DNA of 49,183 nt from Sulfurospirillum sp. SCADC. Lineage in GTDB: Bacteria; Campylobacterota; Campylobacteria; Campylobacterales; Sulfurospirillaceae. Position numbers and translations under genes: made by a program. The notes under the pieces are model-generated. The model did not search any database. It saw only the letters and a list, made by a program, of their open reading frames with translations, and was not told the DNA's origin. The stretch lies in assembly GCF_000743525.1 (NCBI RefSeq), contig NZ_JQGK01000011.1, positions 2,963 to 52,145 of the forward strand. Reading direction: 5' to 3'. Positions 1 through 8,226 of this stretch are shown here, piece by piece (position 1 is the stretch's first letter; each line of letters begins with the position of its first letter).

Positions 1-66
1 TAAGCTCTTCATCGCCGATAATACTCTCCCTTACTGGGATGGAAACGTAGGTCGCTGCCAGTTCCG
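1..66 (+). rRNA. rrf: 5S ribosomal RNA, 3' part only
   Basis: The first 66 bases match the 3' half of bacterial 5S rRNA: a CGCCGAT block followed by the conserved GTAGGTCGCTGCCAG end that pairs with the missing 5' strand. The 5' half lies outside the window, so an rRNA operon on the plus strand ends here. A T-rich stretch from about 71 to 90 follows and probably belongs to its terminator. The exact 3' end is uncertain by a few bases. Confidence 0.85.
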
Positions 67-118
67 TGATTCTTTTTTCTTTATTCTTTCATTTCGTCTT
101 ATACAAAGGCGGTCTTTC

Positions 119-1009
119 TTGGAAAAAAATCAATCAAAAGCTTATCTATTTGCTATTTCTGCTGTTTTACTTTGGTCAACCGTTGCGAGTGCTTTTAAAC
201 TGACATTAGCCCATTTTGATGCGTTACAACTTTTACTGTATGCTTCATTTTTTTCATTATGCGTCTTTTTTATGGCTATGGTGTATCAAAAAAAGTTTTA
301 TATGCTTTTGACCTATTCAAAAAAAACCTATCTCTACCTTGCTTTGTTGGGTTTAATCAACCCATTTATTTACTATTTAATCCTTTTTCGAGCCTATGAG
401 CTGTTGCCTGCCCAAGAGGCACAGCCTATTAATTACACCTGGGCGTTGACATTGACGTATCTGTCTGTATTTATCTTAAAGCAGAAATTGAGTCTCTATG
501 ATTTTCTAGCAGGGCTTATGTGTTACTGTGGTGTTTTAGTCATCTCGACGCATGGAGATTTTTGGAATTTCTCTTTCTCAAGTCTCACAGGTGTTTTTCT
601 AGCGCTTTTTTCGACCGTATTGTGGTCGCTTTATTGGATTTACAATACGAAATTACAGGTAGACCCTTTGGTTGGGCTTTTTATCAATTTTCTCTTTGGT
701 GTTCCTGCTATTTTACTCTATGCCTTTGTGACATCGCATCCTCTAACCTTGAACTTCTATGGTTTTTTAGGCTCACTGTATATTGGGTTTTTTGAGATGG
801 GTATTACGTTTATCCTGTGGCTGCAAGCGATGAAGTTAAGCACCAACACCGCAAAAATTGCCAATCTTATTTTTATCTCACCTTTTTTATCTTTAGTGTT
901 TATCGCCTTCTTTGTAGGTGAAACCATTCTTTTTTCTACCTTTATTGGGTTAATTTTTATTATAATGGGCTTAGTGATTCAACAAAAAAAGAGAGTAATT
1001 TGTCAATGA
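119..1009 (+). CDS. DMT-superfamily (EamA) membrane transporter
   Basis: A 296-aa, very hydrophobic protein with about ten membrane segments arranged as two halves of five, the EamA drug/metabolite exporter pattern. The EamA-like second half begins near residue 155 with a Trp/Tyr-rich segment. The substrate cannot be told from sequence. I accept the TTG start at 119 because AAAGGCGG (105-112) sits 6 bases upstream and the next residues lead straight into the first membrane segment. It begins only about 50 bases after the 5S gene and its stop overlaps the start of the next gene (ATGA at 1006), so the two are probably co-transcribed. Confidence 0.8.
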   Translation: MEKNQSKAYLFAISAVLLWSTVASAFKLTLAHFDALQLLLYASFFSLCVFFMAMVYQKKFYMLLTYSKKTYLYLALLGLINPFIYYLILFRAYELLPAQEAQPINYTWALTLTYLSVFILKQKLSLYDFLAGLMCYCGVLVISTHGDFWNFSFSSLTGVFLALFSTVLWSLYWIYNTKLQVDPLVGLFINFLFGVPAILLYAFVTSHPLTLNFYGFLGSLYIGFFEMGITFILWLQAMKLSTNTAKIANLIFISPFLSLVFIAFFVGETILFSTFIGLIFIIMGLVIQQKKRVICQ

Positions 1010-1398
1010 AAAAATGGTTTCAAATCGCAATGATGGTTATGCTAAGTGCGTTTTCTTTACAAGCTGGATTTTTAGAAATGGAGCGCCAAAAAGCGTTGAA
1101 AGAAAATAAACTGATTCTTTTAACGCTTGAAAAAGAGGGGTGTCCCTATTGTATCAAGATGCAAAAAGATGTTTTTGATGTCACAAAATTTAATCAACAT
1201 ATTGCTAAAAACTATTTACATGTAAGCATTAATGGAGAAGACCCAACATTGCCGCAAGCGTTACATGTAAAGTATTTTCCTACGAATTTGATTTTATCAC
1301 CACGTGATCTTAGTATTATAGATGAATTTGCAGGCTATAGTGATCCTCTAAATTTTATAGAGCTGTTAGATATTGTATACACGCAAGAGTTTAAGTAG
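1006..1398 (+). CDS. Periplasmic thioredoxin-fold protein (CPYC)
   Basis: About 130 aa. An N-terminal Sec signal (MKKWF, hydrophobic core to about residue 20) is followed by a thioredoxin fold with the redox motif CPYC in EKEGCPYCIKMQ and a cis-Pro region (KYFPTN). This resembles the thioredoxin_2/SoxW-like periplasmic family that reduces disulfides. A TTG six bases upstream is in frame, but the ATG at 1006 overlaps the exporter stop and starts a clean signal peptide, so I use it. Two ACATGT palindromes (1215 and 1260) lie within the gene. Its exact partner is unknown. Confidence 0.78.
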   Translation: MKKWFQIAMMVMLSAFSLQAGFLEMERQKALKENKLILLTLEKEGCPYCIKMQKDVFDVTKFNQHIAKNYLHVSINGEDPTLPQALHVKYFPTNLILSPRDLSIIDEFAGYSDPLNFIELLDIVYTQEFK

Positions 1399-2269
1399 CT
1401 TTAGAATACCGTATGACAAGAGTTGCAATCAAAGTTGCAAACAGTAAGCGTAGTCCTACGATAAGCCACGGATTAGCCCCAAAAATGACAAAAAGAAGCG
1501 TGTCTTCAATAATCGCATGCGCGATCATCAAATACGTCCCAATGAAAAGAATTTCCTTCTTTTTTAAAATACCTTTTTCATACTCGGAAATTAAAATACC
1601 AGCACCATAGGTAATGCCCAAAATGACACCCACGGTAATTGAAAAACCACTGTTCACCTTTTGTGAATGCTTTTCAATGATGGTGAGTGATTTGATAAAG
1701 TCAAGAAAAAAGATAAGCAGTGTGACGAGTACAATGACTTTGAGTGATAGCGAAAGGGATTCATACAGCGAGTTTTGCACGAGACTAAAGAGCGATTGAT
1801 ACACAGGATGCTCAGGCGTTACAGCTTCTTGGAGAATCTCGCTTGAAAACCAACTCTGAGGAAGCTTTGAAGTGAGTCCACCAACGAGCAAACCCACACT
1901 CAGTCGTAAAAGGATGGAGTAGATCCTTGAAAGTCCTAGACGTTTCATAATCTCAGTTTCAACAATAAGTGCATGGGCTATCCCTAAAAAGACGGCTAAA
2001 ATTGTCCACTCTTTAGCGTCCAGTCCCAGTGGTGCTGCAAATGCAATGGCCGCATAAAGATTGAGAAAGAGACCACTAACAATGGCAAGGGCTGCCTCTT
2101 GAGGGAGTCCCAAGAGTGAAACAAGTGGTTTAAAAATGAAAGTAATGTGTGAGAGAAGATTGTAATAAAAGAGAACATCCGCCAAAATGTAAATAGGAAC
2201 TATGAGTTTTAGAATCGTCCAAGAACTTTTTAACGATGTTCTAAGTGATTTTTGTACGCTAAATGACAT
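1391..2269 (-). CDS. Nucleoside-recognition (Gate) domain membrane protein
   Basis: A 292-aa integral membrane protein with about eight hydrophobic segments. It resembles the nucleoside_recognition/Gate family (relatives of SpmA/SpmB and the core of nucleoside transporters), including the small-residue-rich NLYAAIAFAAPLG segment. Its substrate is not established for this family. It converges on the thioredoxin-fold gene with an 8-bp overlap at the stop codons and is transcribed away from the tRNA-Arg gene. The ATG at 2269 is the natural start. Confidence 0.7.
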   Translation of the reverse strand: MSFSVQKSLRTSLKSSWTILKLIVPIYILADVLFYYNLLSHITFIFKPLVSLLGLPQEAALAIVSGLFLNLYAAIAFAAPLGLDAKEWTILAVFLGIAHALIVETEIMKRLGLSRIYSILLRLSVGLLVGGLTSKLPQSWFSSEILQEAVTPEHPVYQSLFSLVQNSLYESLSLSLKVIVLVTLLIFFLDFIKSLTIIEKHSQKVNSGFSITVGVILGITYGAGILISEYEKGILKKKEILFIGTYLMIAHAIIEDTLLFVIFGANPWLIVGLRLLFATLIATLVIRYSKAT

Positions 2270-2309
2270 TTTGACCCTTTTTTTAATACTTAATTTATAT
2301 TAGCTAAGC

Positions 2310-2315
2310 TATAAT
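2310..2315 (+). promoter_or_regulatory. -10 box of the tRNA-Arg promoter
   Basis: TATAAT lies 23 bases upstream of the mature tRNA 5' end, a usual position for a tRNA promoter. The region before it is AT-rich with no strong -35, as is typical of sigma-70 promoters in this phylum. Confidence 0.6.
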
Positions 2316-2337
2316 ACCGACCTCAAAAGAGAAATGT

Positions 2338-2414
2338 GCGCTCGTAGCTCAGCTGGATAGAGCATCGGTTTGCGGTACCGGAGGTCAGGGATTCGAATTC
2401 CTTCGGGCGCACCA
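2338..2414 (+). tRNA. tRNA-Arg (anticodon GCG), CCA encoded
   Basis: A 77-nt cloverleaf folds cleanly. The acceptor is GCGCTCG with CGGGCGC, the D stem GCTC/GAGC, the anticodon stem TCGGT/ACCGG with 7-nt loop TTGCGGT, the variable loop AGGTC, and the T stem AGGGA/TCCTT around TTCGAAT; then A73 and encoded CCA. The loop places GCG at positions 34-36, reading CGC (and CGU by wobble) as arginine. Most bacteria use an ACG anticodon (inosine) for this box, so GCG is notable. Confidence 0.93.
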
Positions 2415-2419
2415 CTTCG

Positions 2420-2878
2420 TTAAAATGTCTCTTCAAATAATCTGTATTTCGTTTTTTGTAACCCCAACTCTTCATACGATTTTTGCGTTGCTTTATCATC
2501 TTTATGCACATAAAGTCTGATGCCACATACATCGTAATGCTCTTTAGCCAATACTTTTGCTTTATCTAACAGTGCATCATGAACCTCTTTTTCATGCGCA
2601 TGATCGGTAACAAAAATACTTTGAATGCAGTAATAAGCACCGTTATTCCAATCACTCCACTCTCTCGTGATCATAGCCAATCCCACAATGACATTTTCAA
2701 TGGTAGCAATAATATAGAATCCATTATGGAATTTTGCAAAGACTTGATGAACACCTTCGGTGGTAAGGGCAAGTGGGACGTTTTTATTGACCGTTTCTTT
2801 GGCGAAGAGGACATTAAACGTTGCAATCTCTTTGGCATCATCTCTGGTTGCAATACGTACGATAAGATTTTCTAACAT
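2420..2878 (-). CDS. GNAT-family N-acetyltransferase
   Basis: A 152-aa single-domain GNAT. The beta4 segment (NGAYYCIQSIFVTDHAH) leads to the acetyl-CoA binding helix, and the end has the usual KSYEELGLQKT stretch preceding the last strand. The acceptor substrate is unknown. It is the last gene of a minus-strand run and overlaps the end of murG by 7 bases, so it is co-transcribed with ftsW-murG. It ends 5 bases from the tRNA-Arg gene on the opposite strand. Confidence 0.75.
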   Translation of the reverse strand: MLENLIVRIATRDDAKEIATFNVLFAKETVNKNVPLALTTEGVHQVFAKFHNGFYIIATIENVIVGLAMITREWSDWNNGAYYCIQSIFVTDHAHEKEVHDALLDKAKVLAKEHYDVCGIRLYVHKDDKATQKSYEELGLQKTKYRLFEETF

Positions 2879-3909
2879 GATTTCTCCTTTGTTTGGGTTT
2901 GTAACATGACATCAACGATCTCTGCTGCGCCACCTTTTTGAATCATCTGCATTAACCGCTTGGAAATGCTGAGCAGATCAAGCTGTTTGATCTGCTCTAA
3001 AAGCGCTTTAGGCTCAAACGCACTGCTTTGCTCAAGCATGAGCGCTACGTTTTGGTCGACGAGTGCTTTGGCGTTAAAATACTGATGATTGGCGGCTGCG
3101 TGAGGCAATGGAATAAACAAAGCAGGCACACCTGCGGCGCAAAGTTCCCAGAGGGTACTAGCCCCTGAGCGACTGATGGCAAAATCGGCAGATGCAAGCT
3201 TTGCAGGAATCTCTTTGGAAAAATCAAACACATCCGCTGGAATCCCATTCTGTTCGTAAAACGCTTTCATCGCTTCATACTCTTTTTGCCCAGTTTGGTG
3301 AATGATTGCAATACCTTCGTGGTGTAACAAGGGTGCCATTTTTTGCGCAAGTGTATTGATAAACGATGCACCTTGACTTCCCCCTAGAAAGATGATGGTT
3401 TTGAGCTCTTTGCGCTCTTTAGCGATGCCAAAGAAGGTTTCACTTACAGGGTAACTCGTTTTGAGCGCCGCTTGATCGTAGGAGCTAAACAAAGCTTTGC
3501 AAAACGGACGTAGCAGCGAATTGAGTTTACCTTGGACGGCATTTTGCTCATGAATGTACACAGGAATACCACACAGGAGTGCGCCAAACGATGCAGGCGC
3601 TGCTGAGTAGCCTCCGACAGAGAAGAGGGTATCGATGTGATGTTTTGTGAAAAGCGCTTTACATGTAAAGGCAGAACGCAGGATGGAGAAGAGCACAAGC
3701 AGTTTGCGAACTCCTTTTTTATTGACGACTCCTTGACTCTCGAGAAAGTAAGTTTTTGCAAAACCACCATCGTGTTCAAACCATGCTTTATCTTGTCCTG
3801 CGGTGGAACCAATGTAAATGGGTTGGATGCCTCGACGATTGAGCTCTTCTTTAATCGCACGTGCAATGACCAAGTGTCCGCCTGTGCCTCCGCCTGTAAT
3901 AGCGATCAT
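2872..3909 (-). CDS. murG: UDP-GlcNAc:undecaprenyl-PP-MurNAc-pentapeptide GlcNAc transferase
   Basis: 345 aa, normal length. The N-terminal glycine-rich loop GGTGGH (residues 6-11) and the C-terminal UDP-GlcNAc site (FAISRSGASTLWE, then PLPHAAANHQ) are MurG hallmarks. MurG makes lipid II from lipid I at the inner face of the membrane. Its start overlaps the ftsW stop (ATGA), so septal peptidoglycan export and lipid II synthesis are co-expressed. A TTTACATGTAAA palindrome lies inside at 3658-3669. Confidence 0.95.
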   Translation of the reverse strand: MIAITGGGTGGHLVIARAIKEELNRRGIQPIYIGSTAGQDKAWFEHDGGFAKTYFLESQGVVNKKGVRKLLVLFSILRSAFTCKALFTKHHIDTLFSVGGYSAAPASFGALLCGIPVYIHEQNAVQGKLNSLLRPFCKALFSSYDQAALKTSYPVSETFFGIAKERKELKTIIFLGGSQGASFINTLAQKMAPLLHHEGIAIIHQTGQKEYEAMKAFYEQNGIPADVFDFSKEIPAKLASADFAISRSGASTLWELCAAGVPALFIPLPHAAANHQYFNAKALVDQNVALMLEQSSAFEPKALLEQIKQLDLLSISKRLMQMIQKGGAAEIVDVMLQTQTKEKSC

Positions 3910-5066
3910 AATTTTGCCTTTTTGCTGATCATCAGCACCATTCCAATGCCAACAGAAAGCGCTAAAATGGAGCTTCCTCCGTAGCTGATGAAGGGAACGG
4001 AAATACCTTTGATCGGGGTAATGGAAGTAATGCCATACGCATTCATTAAAAAGGAGAAAACAATTAAAAGTCCGATGCCTAAGGAAAAGAGGTAGTAGAC
4101 CTTATTGGTGCTTCGACTCGCAATTTTAAAGATGCGGTAAATAATGGTGATGATCACAAGCGTGAGAAACGTGACACCCAGCGCTCCGAGCTCTTCCGCA
4201 ATGCCTGCAAGGGCAAAGTCGGTATGCACTTCACTGAGATAGCCTAGTTTAAACATACCATTTCCGATACCTTCACCAAAAAGACCACCGTGCTTAATCG
4301 CGTTGAGTGAGTGTGAGATCTGGTATGGCTCAGGGGCATCTTCCACACGAAGGACGGCTGCAATATTTTCAGGAAAAAGTGAGAGCACCATATTTTGAAT
4401 CGTTGCCCACCATGTTTTAATCCTAATAATACGGTGTGTGGAGCTAAAAATAGCAACGAGAAAGATAAAAATAGAGCCAAGAATGGCGAGCATAAACAGT
4501 TGCAGACTCGTACCTGCAAAAAACGCCATGACTGCAAGGGTGAGTGCTAGAACGACCACTTGTCCGAGGTCATTTTGCATAACCGCAATCAAATAAATAA
4601 CCAAGACAAAAACAGCCAAATAAGGCAAAATAAGCATCATCTCTTCTTTGAGTGTTTTTTTATTGTTATTGAGTTTTCGTGCAAAGCTCCATGCCAAAAA
4701 GTAGACAAAACCAATTTTGAAAAACTCAACGGGTGCGAGTGAAAATCCTGGAAGCCTGATCCATCGTTTAGCGCCACCTGCGGAGGTGACTAAGGACTCA
4801 GGAAGGTAGTGCATGAAGCCCATTAAAAGAAGACAACTGAAAAAAATGGTAAAGCCGATATGGATAAGAAATTTGTCAGGATCAATTTGTGAAAGAGCCC
4901 ACATAATACTGATGCAGATCATGCCAACGGCGAATTGACGAATAAAAAAATGGTATTCTGAATAGTCAAAAAAGAGTGTCGTGAACACCGGCAGCGACAG
5001 TGAAAAAACAATGCCTACAAAGATGGCAAAGCTGCAAAGTGAAAAAAGTATTTTATCTGTTTCCAT
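3906..5066 (-). CDS. ftsW: Septal peptidoglycan polymerase FtsW (SEDS family)
   Basis: A 386-aa SEDS protein with about ten membrane segments. The family signature lies near the end: GITSITPIKGISVPFISYGG, with the conserved IKG..P..SYGGSS block. The extracellular loop holds the expected KRWIRLPG and EELGALG segments. FtsW polymerises glycan strands with the transpeptidase FtsI, whose gene is in the same window at 6445. It is the first gene of the minus-strand ftsW-murG-GNAT unit and is divergent from flgB. Confidence 0.93.
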   Translation of the reverse strand: METDKILFSLCSFAIFVGIVFSLSLPVFTTLFFDYSEYHFFIRQFAVGMICISIMWALSQIDPDKFLIHIGFTIFFSCLLLMGFMHYLPESLVTSAGGAKRWIRLPGFSLAPVEFFKIGFVYFLAWSFARKLNNNKKTLKEEMMLILPYLAVFVLVIYLIAVMQNDLGQVVVLALTLAVMAFFAGTSLQLFMLAILGSIFIFLVAIFSSTHRIIRIKTWWATIQNMVLSLFPENIAAVLRVEDAPEPYQISHSLNAIKHGGLFGEGIGNGMFKLGYLSEVHTDFALAGIAEELGALGVTFLTLVIITIIYRIFKIASRSTNKVYYLFSLGIGLLIVFSFLMNAYGITSITPIKGISVPFISYGGSSILALSVGIGMVLMISKKAKL

Positions 5067-5139
5067 GGTTTCTTAGTGTATGATTTTGGGATTTTTGTGA
5101 TTGTACATTAAAATAGATTAAACCTCATTATGAAGTAAT

Positions 5140-5156
5140 TTGGAATACAATTTGCT
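5140..5156 (+). promoter_or_regulatory. Sigma-54 promoter of flgB-flgC-fliE
   Basis: TTGGAATACAATTTGCT has GG at 5142-5143 and GC at 5154-5155, exactly ten bases apart, the -24/-12 signature of RpoN. The predicted transcription start is about 5167, some 23 bases before the flgB ATG. Rod and hook genes are RpoN-dependent in Campylobacter and Helicobacter, which fits. Confidence 0.75.
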
Positions 5157-5189
5157 TACATAAAGTATCTCACCACGAAAGGCAAAAAA

Positions 5190-5624
5190 ATGGGTTTTGT
5201 GACCTCTAAATCAAATCCACTTTTAGAAGCAGGTCTTAGCGCCAGAGCTTTGAGACAAGATCTCGTCTCTAGCAATATCGCTAACATCGACACACCATTT
5301 TATAAAGCACGTGATGTTGACTTTGAAACCGCTTTGATTGAGAAGAAAAAAGCGATTTATGGTGAAAATAACGCTGCAACGAAGCTCGAAATGGCGCAAA
5401 CCGATGCGTCACACCTCAGTGCTACCAGCGGTTTTGATAGCTCGCAATCAACGGTGTATCTTAGAGACGGACATATGGCTCGAAATGATGGCAATACGGT
5501 CGATTTAGATGTAGAAACATCGGAATTGGGTAAAAATGCCATGATGTTTAACGCACTTGCATCAGGACTACAAAAAAATGGTCTCATTTTTAAAAGCGTT
5601 ATTGAATATTCGTCTAAAATATAA
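5190..5624 (+). CDS. flgB: Flagellar basal-body rod protein FlgB
   Basis: 144 aa. The N-terminal rod motif SSNIANIDTPFYKARDVDFE (about residues 29-48) and the C-terminal amphipathic helix (LGKNAMMFNALASGLQ) are typical of proximal rod proteins. It is first in flgB-flgC-fliE, preceded by a sigma-54 promoter, and precedes flgC by 9 bases. RBS GAAAGG is well placed. Confidence 0.93.
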   Translation: MGFVTSKSNPLLEAGLSARALRQDLVSSNIANIDTPFYKARDVDFETALIEKKKAIYGENNAATKLEMAQTDASHLSATSGFDSSQSTVYLRDGHMARNDGNTVDLDVETSELGKNAMMFNALASGLQKNGLIFKSVIEYSSKI

Positions 5625-5633
5625 GGAAATACA

Positions 5634-6128
5634 ATGGCATATTTAAGCAGTTTTGACATTAGCAGTTACGGACTCTCTGCACAACGTTTTCGTATGGATG
5701 TGATCAGTTCCAACATCGCCAATGCCAATACGACTCGTACGAGTGAAGGTGGACCGTATCAACGTAAAGATGTTGTCTTTAAAGCGGTTGATTTTAAAAA
5801 AACCTTGAATGCCAAAATTGCCAGTGATAACAACATGTTAGAGTACGAAAATCCGTTGGATGACCCATTCTTGCAAGAGGATGCCAATCCTGCTATAATG
5901 AGCGTTAAAGTGGATAAAGTCGTGCGCGATGAGAGCGAATTTAGGTACAAATATGAGCCTTCCCATCCGGATGCCAATGAAGAGGGTTATGTTGCGTATC
6001 CAAACATTAATCCTGTCATTGAGATGTCCAACCTCGTTGAAGCAACTCGCGCATACCAAGCAAACGTTTCCGCATTTCAAAGTGCAAAATCCATTGCACA
6101 AAGTGCGATTGATATTTTAAAAGGATAA
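5634..6128 (+). CDS. flgC: Flagellar basal-body rod protein FlgC
   Basis: 164 aa. It has the N-terminal SSNIANANTTRT rod motif (about residues 25-36) followed by GPYQRKDVVF, and the C-terminal motif NLVEATRAYQANVSAFQSAK characteristic of FlgC. It forms the proximal rod with FlgB and FliE. An RBS (AAGGAAAT) precedes it, and it ends 5 bases before fliE. Confidence 0.95.
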   Translation: MAYLSSFDISSYGLSAQRFRMDVISSNIANANTTRTSEGGPYQRKDVVFKAVDFKKTLNAKIASDNNMLEYENPLDDPFLQEDANPAIMSVKVDKVVRDESEFRYKYEPSHPDANEEGYVAYPNINPVIEMSNLVEATRAYQANVSAFQSAKSIAQSAIDILKG

Positions 6129-6133
6129 GGTAA

Positions 6134-6430
6134 ATGGCTAGTACAATTGATACGCTTACAGCATTAACCAATACATCCAATACAACGGTTGCAAAGACAG
6201 ATGCCAGTAGTAGTGATTTTTCAAAAATTTTACAAGATTCTCTTGAAGAGATTAACGACACCCAAGTTAAAGGTGACAAAGCGATGGCAGATCTTGCGAC
6301 GGGTGAAGTCAAAGATTTGCACCAAGCAGCGATTGCTATTAACAAAGCAGAAACGAGTATGAAAATGATGTTAGAAATTCGTAACAAAGCCCTGAGTGCT
6401 TATAAAGAGATTTCGAAGACACAGATTTAA
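6134..6430 (+). CDS. fliE: Flagellar hook-basal body complex protein FliE
   Basis: 98 aa, the normal FliE length. The C-terminal half carries the family pattern GEVKDLHQAAIAINKAE...MMLEIRNKALSAYKEI. FliE links the MS ring to the rod and is needed for type III export. It is the last flagellar gene of the operon; ftsI follows 14 bases later and may be read from the same transcript. Confidence 0.93.
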   Translation: MASTIDTLTALTNTSNTTVAKTDASSSDFSKILQDSLEEINDTQVKGDKAMADLATGEVKDLHQAAIAINKAETSMKMMLEIRNKALSAYKEISKTQI

Positions 6431-6444
6431 GTTTTGCCGTTTAC

Positions 6445-8226
6445 ATGGAACAATCTGACGCAAAAAAAATCAAAATCCTTTTTCTCTTTGTGGTTGTCCT
6501 TCTTGGATTTCTCATTTTTCTTGGAACCCTTTTTTATTGGGCAACACTTGATCGAAGACTTCCAAAATTAGAACACAGCGAAGTGAACCACGCCCTTCGT
6601 GGTAATATCATCAGTTCGGATGGCTTCAAAATCGCTACGAGTCAAAAACTTTATAAAGCCCTCGTCGATACACGCAACATTGATCCCAAAAAATTTGACC
6701 TTTTTGTCAAACTCTATTCCCTTTACAGTGGTGATGACCCCAAAGCCGTCGCAGCAACCTTAAATGCCAATGTTGGCAGTACGGTGCTGTCTTACCGCAT
6801 TGACTCCAAGAGTGCTAAGTACCTTCAAGAACTCTCACGAAAGCTTTACAAACTAGGGGTTTTTAAAAGCTATGAAGACCCTAAAACAGGTGTGGCATTT
6901 TTACATGGTCTAAGCGTCATTGAAAGCGGTGAAGACAGACTGTATCCATCCGTTGATTCGGTAACGCCTATTTTAGGCTATGTGAAGAAAATGGAGCAGA
7001 AAAATATTACAAAAACAACAGGGGTTAAAGGCATCGAACGCTTTTACGAAGATAAACTCTCCTCCGTGCAAGACTCTTTAGTCATAGGAGCGCGTGACAT
7101 CTCTAATGCCATTATTTTAGATGGTAATAGTATCTCTTCGCGTCGTTATGATGGCTATGATGTTCATTTGACGGTTTCTTTAAAAATGCAAAAAATCATT
7201 GAAAATGTCTTAGATAAATATCAAAAAAACCTTGAAGCCAAAGAGATCATTGCGGGAATCGTCAATAGCGAAACGGGTGAATTTATCACCCTAGCGTCAA
7301 GCAATCGTTTTAACCCTGATCTCATTGAGAAGAAAGATTATGGAGCGCTCAATATCTCAGCGATTGAGTACATTTACGAGCCAGGTTCTGTGATGAAAAG
7401 CATCACCTTTTCACTGCTGCTTAAAGCGAATAAAATCAATCCGTATGACATCGTCAATGTCTATGGTGGAAGCTACAAGCTGGGAACCAAAGTCATCAAA
7501 GATACCCATAAAGCGGATAAAATCAGTGCAGAAGACATCATCGTCTACTCCAGTAATGTTGGAACGGCACAGATCGCGCAGAAGCTTGACCCGATAGAGT
7601 TTTATCAAGGATTGAAAGATTTTGGATTTTCCGTTCGCAGTGGCATCGATCTTCCGTTTGAAAATCCGGGCGTCATTCCCGCACTCAACCGCTTTAATTC
7701 GCCGATTTATAAAGCAACCGTTGGGTATGGTTATGGTATGAATGCGACATTTATGCAAGTCATCAAGGCGTATAATGCCTTTAATAACAATGGAAGGCTC
7801 ATCAACCTCTCATTGGTGAAAAAACTGGTCTCTCCCACAGGGCAAGAGCTATTTCCTGAAAAAGTTCCTGAGGTACAAGTCATTCCCGTTTCGGTGGCAA
7901 AACGGATGCAGAAGATTTTGATTAAAGTCGTTCAACAAGGTACGGGTACGGGAACAAAAATGGAAGGATTGGAAATAGGGGGCAAAACAGGAACGGCGCA
8001 CATTGCCGAAGATGGCGAGTATGTACGCATCTACAATGGTTCCTTTTTTGGTTTTGTCAACGATAAAAAGAACAAATACACCATTGGCGTATTGGTGCGT
8101 GAAGCGAAGAAAAAACAGGCATATTTTGCGGCACAAAGTGCGGTGCCTGTTTTTAAAGAGATTATCGAAAAACTGGTTGATAACGGCTATTTAACCCCAT
8201 CTGCTGAGATTCAAAACACGCCTTAG
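6445..8226 (+). CDS. ftsI: Penicillin-binding protein 2 / FtsI-type septal transpeptidase
   Basis: 593 aa. A single N-terminal membrane anchor (about residues 8-31) is followed by the class B PBP dimerisation domain (LRGNIISSDG) and a transpeptidase domain with SVMK (catalytic Ser315), SSN (369-371) and KTG (514-516). It cross-links septal peptidoglycan together with FtsW. The position right after flgBC-fliE is a recurring Campylobacterota arrangement. Its stop overlaps that of hemH on the other strand by 4 bases. Confidence 0.92.
   Translation: MEQSDAKKIKILFLFVVVLLGFLIFLGTLFYWATLDRRLPKLEHSEVNHALRGNIISSDGFKIATSQKLYKALVDTRNIDPKKFDLFVKLYSLYSGDDPKAVAATLNANVGSTVLSYRIDSKSAKYLQELSRKLYKLGVFKSYEDPKTGVAFLHGLSVIESGEDRLYPSVDSVTPILGYVKKMEQKNITKTTGVKGIERFYEDKLSSVQDSLVIGARDISNAIILDGNSISSRRYDGYDVHLTVSLKMQKIIENVLDKYQKNLEAKEIIAGIVNSETGEFITLASSNRFNPDLIEKKDYGALNISAIEYIYEPGSVMKSITFSLLLKANKINPYDIVNVYGGSYKLGTKVIKDTHKADKISAEDIIVYSSNVGTAQIAQKLDPIEFYQGLKDFGFSVRSGIDLPFENPGVIPALNRFNSPIYKATVGYGYGMNATFMQVIKAYNAFNNNGRLINLSLVKKLVSPTGQELFPEKVPEVQVIPVSVAKRMQKILIKVVQQGTGTGTKMEGLEIGGKTGTAHIAEDGEYVRIYNGSFFGFVNDKKNKYTIGVLVREAKKKQAYFAAQSAVPVFKEIIEKLVDNGYLTPSAEIQNTP

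Noticed and set aside
2323-2532. Minus-strand ORF of 69 codons covering the tRNA-Arg gene
   Set aside because: It is the antisense of the tRNA plus part of the GNAT gene in another frame; the translated VRPKEFESLTSG type string is a classic tRNA artefact.
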